A stretch of 6,625 nucleotides of DNA. Source: Dethiobacter sp. (lineage in GTDB: Bacteria > Bacillota > Dethiobacteria > DTU022). Below, one piece after another: positions 1 through 5,329 of the stretch. The notes below the pieces were generated by a model. That model searched no databases, was not told where the DNA came from, and worked only from the letters and a program-made list of their open reading frames with translations. Each line of letters starts with the position of its first letter. Position 1 is the first letter of the stretch. A program made the position numbers and the translations under genes. The stretch covers positions 1-6,625 of the forward strand of contig JAGXSR010000028.1 in the NCBI GenBank assembly GCA_018333405.1, written 5' to 3'.

Positions 1-39
1 CCGGCTGCCGCAGGGGCGGGGCGGTCTAAATTATACATA
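1..39. repeat. Imperfect direct repeat, copy A (upstream of fliF)
   Basis: This ~39-bp stretch resembles bases 156-198. Both begin CCGGCTGYCGCA, continue through a GGCGG-rich middle, and end in an AT-rich ATTTATACA-like tail. The last 20 bases match at 16 of 20 positions, and copy A lacks about 4 bases in the middle. Inside it CTG-CCG-CAG is a small palindrome. It may continue to the left of the window. No coding frame of credible length is present. Confidence 0.6.
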
Positions 40-92
40 CTCCCAAGGGGAGAGGGATAAGCGCAGCGAGGGAGAGGGTCAGTCCAACAATC

Positions 93-119
93 CCCTCTCC
101 ACCCTTTAGGGGGAGAGGG
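93..119 (+). other. Hairpin in the fliF leader
   Basis: CCCTCTCC (93-100) pairs perfectly with GGAGAGGG (112-119), and CCC (102-104) pairs with GGG (109-111). A101 is a single bulged base and TTTA (105-108) is the loop. The stem is therefore 11 bp. No T-run follows (the next bases are TTAGGGTG), so it does not look like an intrinsic terminator. It is best read as the palindromic core of the surrounding repeat, with possible RNA structure if transcribed from upstream. Confidence 0.6.
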
Positions 120-133
120 TTAGGGTGAGGGGG
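109..133 (+). other. Canonical G-quadruplex motif in the fliF leader
   Basis: Four G-tracts lie at 109-113, 117-119, 123-125 and 129-133. They are separated by exactly three bases each time (AGA, TTA, TGA), which satisfies the standard G3+N1-7 rule with short uniform loops. The motif is on the plus strand, so it would be in the mRNA leader, ending about 75-85 bases before the fliF start. Its first two tracts overlap the right arm of the hairpin at 93-119, so the two folds exclude each other. Folding in vivo is inferred. Confidence 0.55.
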
Positions 134-155
134 AGTGATATCCTCCCGCTTGGAG

Positions 156-198
156 CCGGCTGTCGCAACAGGCGGCGTGGCGGTTTGATTTATACAAA
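156..198. repeat. Imperfect direct repeat, copy B (just before the fliF ribosome site)
   Basis: This is the second copy of the sequence at 1-39. A longer palindrome covers its left half: GCCG (155-158) pairs with CGGC (173-176) and CTGT (160-163) with ACAG (168-171), around a CGCA loop and one G-G mismatch. The AT-rich tail ends directly before the fliF ribosome site. The two copies bracket the G-rich block, as expected if that block was inserted into, or duplicated together with, an original fliF leader. Confidence 0.6.
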
Positions 199-202
199 AG
201 TG

Positions 203-208
203 AAGGAG
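203..208 (+). promoter_or_regulatory. fliF ribosome binding site (decides the start)
   Basis: AAGGAG at 203-208 overlaps the first in-frame start candidate, GTG 208, so it cannot serve that codon. It sits 8 bases before TTG 217, which is normal spacing. This favours TTG 217 as the fliF start. Confidence 0.65.
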
Positions 209-216
209 TGCCGGCG

Positions 217-1758
217 TTGGCGGAGGGAAGCAGCGGACAGTTGAATTTTAATACGGCCGGAAACCGGCTCGGATCGGTGTGGAAAAGTCTCAAAGCGCCG
301 GCGAAGGCGGCTATATTGTTGGTTATTGTCCTGACGGCGCTGGTGGTTTTGTGGCTGGCGGGCGGCAGCATTATCCCCATACCGATGGAGGTGCTTTTTC
401 ACCGTCTCGAACCGCACCAGGCCAGGGAAGTTGTGCTGATGCTCGAAGAACAAGGCATTGCCTATAATATCACCGACGGCGGCAGCACAATCCTGGTGCC
501 GCGCGACCAGCGCGACCGCCTGCGCCTGACCATCTCTCCCGATCTCTACGCCCAGGGCGCCGGCTTTGCTTTGTTTGAGGGCAATGGGCTGGTGGCCAGT
601 GACTATACCAGGCGGGTGCAGTGGCAGATCGCGCTGGAAGAGGAGCTGCGCCGCACGATCAGCAGCATTGAGGTCGTGGACCAGGCCCGGGTCCATTTGG
701 TCATCCCTGAAGGAAGCCTGTTTGTGCGGGAGCAGGGCAGCCCCTCCGCTTCGGTGTTCCTGCGTTTAATGCCTATGGCCTCGTTGAGCGGTGAGCAGGT
801 GCGCGGAATTTTAAGCCTGGTGGCGGGCAGTGTGGAAGGACTGCGCCCTGAAAACGTAAACATTGTTGATTCCCAGGGCAACATTCTGTACGACGCTTTT
901 GCGGCCATCGACGATTTGCCCGTTTCCGGGTCGGTTCAGAGCCGGATGAAGCTGAAGCGCCAATTTGAACGGGAGCTGGAAAACCGGCTGAAAGCAGTTC
1001 TGGATCAGGTTTACGGGCCCGGCCGGGCACTGGCCATGGTCACCGCCGAGCTTGATTTTGATCTCCGTGAGACGACAACGGTTACTTTTGATGACCAGCC
1101 GGTGGAGCGATCCGCCCAGCGCGTAGAAGAGCGCTCCGAGGGGACAGGGGCGCCTCCGGCCGAAGTGGGCGAGCCGAATATCCCCGGATATGAAGGCGCT
1201 GCCGGCCAGGGGGAGTACACCTATGAACGCATTGAGGAAATTGTGAATTATGAAATCAGCGAAACCCGCGAAGTAATAGCCGCGGCGCCGGGACGGGTGC
1301 TGCGCCTTTCCACAGCCGTGGTGATCGATAACAGCGAGGGCGAAGCGATCGCCGGCGAACAGGTATCCGCCCTGCTTGAATCAGCTCTCGGCCTGGATGA
1401 AGAACGGGGCGATACCCTCTCGGTTCAGCTGATGCCCTTCGACCCCGCCTGGCGTGAAGGCTGGGATGAAGCGCCGGACGCTGTTGCCCCTCCGGTTGCG
1501 CTGAATGTTTATTTATACGCGCTGGCCGGATTGGTCGTGATCATGTTTATCTTCATGGCGGTTTTTCTCAGCCGGAGATCCAGGCGCCGCGCCCGGGAAA
1601 GTGAAAGGATGTCAATGGAAAAGGTTGTGGCGCCGGAGACGGCCGCCGCGCCTGCGCCTTCTCAGGAAGAGCTATGGCAGAAGCAAGCTCGCCGGCTGGC
1701 GGAAGAGGAACCGGCCGGTGTGGCCAGTTTAATCAAGACCTGGCTGGTGGAGGAGTAG
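217..1758 (+). CDS. fliF: FliF, flagellar MS-ring protein
   Basis: FliF multimers form the MS ring in the cytoplasmic membrane, the platform for the rod, the export gate and the FliG rotor. From TTG 217 it is 513 residues, close to the family's usual ~520-560. The first membrane helix is at about 29-50 (ILLVIVLTALVVLWLAGG). The periplasmic YscJ/FliF ring domains follow, with an ARVHLVIPE segment at about 157-165 and the FliF C-type domain with VNYEISETREV at about 343-353. The second membrane helix is at about 429-451, followed by an Arg-rich stop-transfer stretch. The cytoplasmic tail ends SLIKTWLVEE, the family's FliG-binding motif. GTG 208 is an alternative start giving 516 residues, but the ribosome site overlaps it. 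The protein looks complete and intact. It is the first gene of the visible operon; fliE, its usual upstream neighbour, is not in the window. Confidence 0.96.
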   Translation: MAEGSSGQLNFNTAGNRLGSVWKSLKAPAKAAILLVIVLTALVVLWLAGGSIIPIPMEVLFHRLEPHQAREVVLMLEEQGIAYNITDGGSTILVPRDQRDRLRLTISPDLYAQGAGFALFEGNGLVASDYTRRVQWQIALEEELRRTISSIEVVDQARVHLVIPEGSLFVREQGSPSASVFLRLMPMASLSGEQVRGILSLVAGSVEGLRPENVNIVDSQGNILYDAFAAIDDLPVSGSVQSRMKLKRQFERELENRLKAVLDQVYGPGRALAMVTAELDFDLRETTTVTFDDQPVERSAQRVEERSEGTGAPPAEVGEPNIPGYEGAAGQGEYTYERIEEIVNYEISETREVIAAAPGRVLRLSTAVVIDNSEGEAIAGEQVSALLESALGLDEERGDTLSVQLMPFDPAWREGWDEAPDAVAPPVALNVYLYALAGLVVIMFIFMAVFLSRRSRRRARESERMSMEKVVAPETAAAPAPSQEELWQKQARRLAEEEPAGVASLIKTWLVEE

Positions 1759-1768
1759 GGAGATAAGG

Positions 1769-2779
1769 GTGCAGAAAGCAAAACGGCTTAACGGTGTTAA
1801 AAAAACCGCGATTTTATTACTGGGCCTCGGCCCGACCCTTTCGGCCAAGGTGCTTAAACATTTTAACGAAGAAGAGATCGAGACGATTAGCGCGGAGATT
1901 GCCAATACCACCCGTGTGGATCAGGAGACCTTAAGCGAGGTTCTGAGCGAGTTTGTCGCCGTCCACCAGGCGCGTCAATATATCCTCAAAGGAGGGTACG
2001 ATTCGGCCAAAGAGATCCTGGAGAGGACGTTAGGCCCGCAGAAAGCGGCTGAAGTGCTGCGCCGGCTTAAGGAAACCAGTAAGGTCAAACCTTTTAGCTT
2101 TGTCCGCAACACCGATGCCAAGCAGTTGGTCAATCTGATCAGCCAGGAGCACCCGCAGACCATAGCCTTTATCCTCTCTTATCTTGATTCGGCGCAGGCG
2201 GCGATGGTCATCTCAGAGCTGCCTCAGGATATACAAAGCGATATTGCCCGGCGAATTGCCGTCATGGACCGTACCTCGCCGCAAATTTTAAAGGGCGTGG
2301 AAAATGTAATGCGCGAGCGGCTCTCGACTATTTTTCAGCAGGACTTCACCGCGGCCGGAGGGATTCCCACCGTTGTGGAGATCTTAAACCAGGTGGACCG
2401 GGGCACGGAGAAGCTAATCCTGGAAGAGCTGGAAAAAGAGGATGCCCAGTTGGCTGAGATGATCCGCCAGCAGATGTTTATTTTCGAGGATATCGTTAAC
2501 CTGGATAACTCTTCTATCCAGCGGGTGCTGCGCGAGCTGGAAAACGACGATATCGCCCTGGCCCTGAAAGGGGCCAGCGATGAGGTTAAAAGCCGGATTA
2601 TGAAAAATATTTCCAAGCGCGCCGCCGAGATTTTAAAGGAAAATATGGATTATATGGGTCCGGTGCGGCTGCGGGATGTGGAAGAGGCGCAGCAGAAAGT
2701 GGTTATGGTTATTCGCCGGCTGGATGAAAGCGGTGAAATTATTATTTCACGGGGTGGCGATGATGTCATCATCGCCTAG
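1769..2779 (+). CDS. fliG: FliG, flagellar rotor/switch protein
   Basis: FliG sits on the cytoplasmic face of the MS ring. It binds FliF by its N-terminal domain and FliM by the middle and C-terminal domains, and takes torque from the stator. At 336 residues it is full family length. Visible landmarks are the N-terminal domain (about 5-100), EHPQ at 127-130 (FliM contact), the Gly-Gly hinge at 197-198, MFIF at 236-239, and the torque region ending GPVRLRDVEEAQQ at 297-309. By alignment from memory to E. coli FliG, the conserved charges are Lys267, Arg284, Glu291 and Arg300, but the position of E. coli Asp289 is Asn292. It starts at GTG, 10 bases after fliF, with AGGGAG at 1757-1762 as a likely ribosome site overlapping the fliF stop. 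Its last codons overlap the fliH start. Confidence 0.97.
   Translation: MQKAKRLNGVKKTAILLLGLGPTLSAKVLKHFNEEEIETISAEIANTTRVDQETLSEVLSEFVAVHQARQYILKGGYDSAKEILERTLGPQKAAEVLRRLKETSKVKPFSFVRNTDAKQLVNLISQEHPQTIAFILSYLDSAQAAMVISELPQDIQSDIARRIAVMDRTSPQILKGVENVMRERLSTIFQQDFTAAGGIPTVVEILNQVDRGTEKLILEELEKEDAQLAEMIRQQMFIFEDIVNLDNSSIQRVLRELENDDIALALKGASDEVKSRIMKNISKRAAEILKENMDYMGPVRLRDVEEAQQKVVMVIRRLDESGEIIISRGGDDVIIA
2756..2776 (+). promoter_or_regulatory. Perfect palindrome over the fliG end and fliH start codons
   Basis: GGCGATGATG (2756-2765) and CATCATCGCC (2767-2776) are exact reverse complements around a single central T (2766). As RNA it would form an 8-9 bp hairpin with a short loop. Both candidate fliH start codons (ATG 2760 and ATG 2763) lie in the left arm, and the fliG stop codon (2777-2779) directly follows the right arm. 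A ribosome finishing fliG would open it, so it could enforce translational coupling. That role is inferred. In protein terms it encodes the FliG tail GDDVIIA. Confidence 0.6.
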
Positions 2780-3515
2780 GGTCTATAAGCGGCCGCGGGT
2801 GGCGGGCAAGGCGATCTATTTGGCCCCTGCGCTGGACGAAACAGATCACGTTTTCCCTTTGCCTTACGTCAACGAGGAGGCGCCTGTGCAGACGGCGCCG
2901 CCGTCGACAAAATGTGCGGAAGGGGCTGAAAGCCCTGACCTGCCTGATCTGGTTCAGCTGAAAGAACAATGTATACAGGACGGCTATAAGCAGGGGATAG
3001 AACAAGCGGAGGCGGAATGCCGGCGCCTGACCCAGGAGGCGCAAGTCAAACTTAAGGAGGCGGAGCTGTGCCTGCGTGAAGCGCGGCAGCGTTCACGGGA
3101 GGTTATCGTTTCTTCCGAAGCGAAGGTGGTGGAGCTGGCCATCGCGGCGGCGGAGCAGCTAATCAAGACCCAGCTGGAGTTGGCCCCTGAAAAGATCGTT
3201 TATGTTGTGCGGGAAACGCTGCGCTTGTTAAACGGCGGCGGGCAGCTGAGGATATACGTCAGCCCGGTTGATCTGCCCGCCTGCCTGGAGATGCGGGAGA
3301 GTCTCAACACTGAATTTCAGGAGGTTAACCGATTGGAAATATTGCCTGACGGCGCTTTAGGACGGGGCAGCTGCCGCGTTGAATCAGAAAACGGGAGTGC
3401 GGAGCACCTGCTTTACGACGAGAGCCGCCGGCTGAGAGAGATGCTTTTGAGTATCGCCCGCCGGGAAGACAGGAAAAAGACCGTGGAGGAAATATCCGCT
3501 TATGGCAAGCATTGA
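2763..3515 (+). CDS. fliH: FliH, flagellar export ATPase regulator
   Basis: FliH is the peripheral stalk-like partner of the FliI ATPase. It dimerises, holds FliI inactive in the cytoplasm and docks it at the C-ring and export gate. From ATG 2763 it is 250 residues. The N-terminal ~60 residues are variable and Pro-rich. A GYKQG motif at 74-78 is the GxxxG-type helix typical of FliH, followed by a long Glu/Arg/Ala-rich helix to about 140. The C-terminal domain ends with LEILPDGALGRGSCRVES (191-208), the conserved LxxGxCxVE region, though the usual following 'iDa' is replaced by SAEHLL. The frame is open upstream to an ATG at 2676, but that part lies inside fliG and does not resemble FliH. ATG 2760 is equally possible, as GGGGTGG at 2751-2757 serves as a weak ribosome site. 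It overlaps fliG by 17 bases and fliI by 14. Confidence 0.88.
   Translation: MSSSPRVYKRPRVAGKAIYLAPALDETDHVFPLPYVNEEAPVQTAPPSTKCAEGAESPDLPDLVQLKEQCIQDGYKQGIEQAEAECRRLTQEAQVKLKEAELCLREARQRSREVIVSSEAKVVELAIAAAEQLIKTQLELAPEKIVYVVRETLRLLNGGGQLRIYVSPVDLPACLEMRESLNTEFQEVNRLEILPDGALGRGSCRVESENGSAEHLLYDESRRLREMLLSIARREDRKKTVEEISAYGKH
3485..3489 (+). promoter_or_regulatory. fliI ribosome binding site within the fliH end
   Basis: GGAGG lies 12 bases before ATG 3502, which is longer than usual. No better site is nearer, and the fliI N-terminus supports this start. Translation may therefore lean on coupling with fliH, whose stop (3513-3515) lies just inside fliI. Confidence 0.5.
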
Positions 3516-4836
3516 TCAGGAGCTGGACCATAGCAAATATCTGGCCGAGCTGAACTGCTTTCAGGGAGGGCGGCTCAGCGGGAAGGTGCGCCAGATGATC
3601 GGCTTGGTGATGGAGGTCACCGGTATTCGCCCCTTTATCGGCGAGATTTGCGTGGTAAAGAGCGCGGAGAGCGCAGATGTCCTGGCGGAAGTGGTCGGTT
3701 TTCGGGACGGGTGCTCGTTGCTCATGCCGCTGGGGGAGATCAGGGGCCTCTCTCCGGGTTGCCCGGTGTGGCCTACCGGAAGCAGTTTTATCGTTCGGGC
3801 GGGAGAAGCGCTCTTGGGCCAGGTTCTGGACGGCCTAGGCCGCCGGTTGGCCACCGGCCGGCCGGCGCTCGCTTCCGGAGAAGGAGTTGAGATGCGGGTG
3901 GACTCCTCTCCGCCGAATCCGCTGGATCGCCGCCCGATTGAGGCGCCGCTGTATACCGGGGTAAAAGCGATCGATGCTTTCCTGACCTGCGGAGAGGGGC
4001 AGCGGATAGGTATTTTTTCCGGCAGCGGGGTAGGCAAGAGCACTTTGCTCGGCATGATTGCCCGCTACAGTGAAGCCGAGGTGAATGTGATCGCTTTAAT
4101 CGGGGAGCGGGGCCGTGAAGTAGGTGATTTTATCCGCCGCGAGCTGGGCGAAGAGGGATTAAAACGCTCGGTGGTAATTGTCTCCACCTCCGATCGCCCT
4201 GCTTTGGAGCGGGTGATGGGCGCGTTGACGGCGGTCAGTATAGCCGAATATTTTCGTGAACAGGGCAGACGGGTTATCCTGATGATGGATTCGGTTACCC
4301 GCTTTTGTATGGCTCAGCGGGAGATCGGGCTTTCTGTCGGTGAGCCTCCGTCCACGAAAGGCTACACCCCGTCGGTCTTCGCCCTGCTCTTTCGCTTTCT
4401 TGAGCGCTCCGGCACTTCACAGCGGGGCAGCATTACCGGTTTTTATAATGTGCTGGTGGATGGCGACGATTTTACCGAGCCGATCACCGATGCTGTGCGC
4501 AGTGTTTTGGACGGGCATATCGTGCTCAGCCGCAAACTGGCCGCGCGTAATCATTACCCGGCGGTGGATATCCTGCATAGCAACAGCCGCCTGATGCCGC
4601 ACCTGGTGACCGAGTCCCACAGCCGGGCGGCGGCGCAGCTGATTAAACTGACCTCGACCTATGAGGATATGGAAGATCTGATCAATATCGGCGCTTACAG
4701 CGCGGGCGCGCAGACCGAGGTAGATCTGGCCGTAAAGCAGCGTCCGGTAATTCTTGAATTTTTAAGGCAAATGCCGGAAGAGTTTTTTTCCGGCGAGCAG
4801 ACTTTATCAAGGTTGCAGCAGATCGCCGCCGGTTGA
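3502..4836 (+). CDS. fliI: FliI, flagellum-specific type III export ATPase
   Basis: FliI is the F1-beta-like hexameric ATPase of the flagellar export apparatus. It hydrolyses ATP and helps deliver rod, hook and filament subunits to the gate. At 444 residues it is normal length. Residues 1-95 form the beta-barrel N-domain. The Walker A motif is GSGVGKST at 174-181, and the catalytic-glutamate segment GERGREV is at 201-207. Walker B is VILMMD at 258-263, and PAVDILHSNS at 353-362 fits the ATPase alpha/beta signature. The C-terminal helical domain runs from about 385. Residue 173 before the P-loop is Ser, where most FliI I recall have Ala; this is unlikely to matter. The start at ATG 3502 gives a standard FliI N-terminus (SKYLAELNCFQGGRLSGKV). 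It is flanked by fliH and fliJ, its direct partners. Confidence 0.98.
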   Translation: MASIDQELDHSKYLAELNCFQGGRLSGKVRQMIGLVMEVTGIRPFIGEICVVKSAESADVLAEVVGFRDGCSLLMPLGEIRGLSPGCPVWPTGSSFIVRAGEALLGQVLDGLGRRLATGRPALASGEGVEMRVDSSPPNPLDRRPIEAPLYTGVKAIDAFLTCGEGQRIGIFSGSGVGKSTLLGMIARYSEAEVNVIALIGERGREVGDFIRRELGEEGLKRSVVIVSTSDRPALERVMGALTAVSIAEYFREQGRRVILMMDSVTRFCMAQREIGLSVGEPPSTKGYTPSVFALLFRFLERSGTSQRGSITGFYNVLVDGDDFTEPITDAVRSVLDGHIVLSRKLAARNHYPAVDILHSNSRLMPHLVTESHSRAAAQLIKLTSTYEDMEDLINIGAYSAGAQTEVDLAVKQRPVILEFLRQMPEEFFSGEQTLSRLQQIAAG

Positions 4837-4841
4837 AGGAG
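4836..4841 (+). promoter_or_regulatory. fliJ ribosome binding site
   Basis: AAGGAG begins on the last base of the fliI stop codon. It lies 7 bases before TTG 4849 and 10 before ATG 4852, so both starts are possible. ATG is preferred for codon strength. Confidence 0.6.
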
Positions 4842-4851
4842 AGTATTATTG

Positions 4852-5298
4852 ATGGCTCTTTTCAGTTTTCGCTTGCAGCGGCTGCTTAAGTATCGCTGCT
4901 CTCAAAGTGAGGAGGATCAGAAAGAGCTGGTCCGGCGCCGTTGGCGCCTGGCTGAGGAGGCCTCAAAAACGGCGCGCCTGGAGGCAGAGCTTGGCTATGC
5001 TGCCGAGCAGTGGCGAAAGCAGTCCCGCGCCGCCGAGCTTAATTTGCACCTGCTTGAGCTCAGCAGCGAGTATTTCCGCTGGGTGAACAGGAGTCTGGGT
5101 GAACAGCGTGAGCTTGAGTTTGAGTCTTCCCGGCTGGTTGAAGAGCAGGAAGAGACGGCATACCGTTCGTGGCGGCGGCGGCGGGTTTTGGAGCTGCTTC
5201 AGGAACGGGCGCGGGGAGAGCACGGACGGCAGGAGAAGCTTAAGGAGCGCCGTTTTTTGGATGAAGTTACTCTCTATTCCTTTAACCGCAGGGATTAG
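4852..5298 (+). CDS. fliJ: FliJ, flagellar export coiled-coil protein
   Basis: FliJ is the gamma-subunit-like coiled coil that inserts in the FliI ring and links it to the export gate protein FlhA. It also helps recycle export chaperones. From ATG 4852 it is 148 residues, typical for the family (about 145-150). It begins with the FxFRLQRLLKYR-type motif (F4 to R15) and is almost wholly helical, rich in Glu, Arg, Leu and Gln, with no Pro. It ends with FLDEVTLYSFNRRD (135-148), the family's conserved FLDE tail. TTG 4849 would add one Met. Sequence conservation is low in this family, so the call rests on the two end motifs, the coiled-coil character and its place directly after fliI. No terminator follows. 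Confidence 0.9.
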   Translation: MALFSFRLQRLLKYRCSQSEEDQKELVRRRWRLAEEASKTARLEAELGYAAEQWRKQSRAAELNLHLLELSSEYFRWVNRSLGEQRELEFESSRLVEEQEETAYRSWRRRRVLELLQERARGEHGRQEKLKERRFLDEVTLYSFNRRD

Positions 5299-5313
5299 CT
5301 GTCTATCTAAATG

Positions 5314-5324
5314 AAAGGAGGTGA
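5314..5324 (+). promoter_or_regulatory. fliK ribosome binding site, near-perfect Shine-Dalgarno
   Basis: AAAGGAGGTGA is almost fully complementary to the 16S 3' end. It is the strongest ribosome site in the window, and its AAGGAGG core ends 8 bases before TTG 5330. ATG 5336 in the same frame would be 14 bases away, so TTG 5330 is favoured. A strong site may offset the weak start codon. Confidence 0.75.
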
Positions 5325-5329
5325 TTTTA

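Larger units (their letters stand above)
40..155. repeat. G-rich interspersed-repeat-like block between the two direct repeats
   Basis: This non-coding block has GGAGAGGG at 49-56, 71-78 and 112-119, and the complementary CCCTCTCC once at 93-100. It then reads GGGTTAGGGTGAGGG. From memory, sequences of the CCCTCACCCTAACCCTCTCCC type are dispersed intergenic repeats in many bacterial genomes, so this is probably a REP/MITE-like element or its remnant. I see no transposase, no coding frame, and no clean terminal inverted repeats that would define an insertion sequence. Confidence 0.55.

Noticed and set aside
93..119. Intrinsic terminator upstream of fliF
   Set aside because: The stem is good but no T-run follows on either strand, so it lacks the release signal.
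117..125. Telomere-like GGGTTAGGG
   Set aside because: It is a single unit inside a bacterial dispersed-repeat-type sequence, with no tandem array.
105..142. Sigma-28/SigD-type promoter (TTTA ... GTGATAT)
   Set aside because: The -35-like TTTA is not TAAA, and GTGATAT only partly resembles GCCGATAT. The match is too weak in such a biased sequence. I could not identify any convincing promoter in 1-216.
152..166. Sigma-54-like GG...GC promoter before fliF
   Set aside because: The GG and GC are separated by 11 bases instead of 10, and the flanking bases do not match TGGCAC/TTGCA.
190..696. A 168-residue minus-strand frame opposite the start of fliF
   Set aside because: It is a shadow of fliF with unremarkable composition and no recognisable domain, and no ribosome site convinced me.
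2676..2762. Upstream extension of fliH to ATG 2676
   Set aside because: It would add 29 residues read from inside fliG, with no FliH similarity and no ribosome site. The ATG pair at 2760/2763 fits the family N-terminus and length.
3831..3842. 12-bp palindrome CGGCCTAGGCCG in fliI
   Set aside because: It encodes the conserved DGLGR segment in GC-rich codons and has no link to a gene boundary, so it is probably chance.
3561..4055. A 164-residue minus-strand frame opposite fliI
   Set aside because: It lies wholly antisense to the highly conserved fliI; its Pro/Ser/Arg-rich protein is what an antisense frame of this gene would give.
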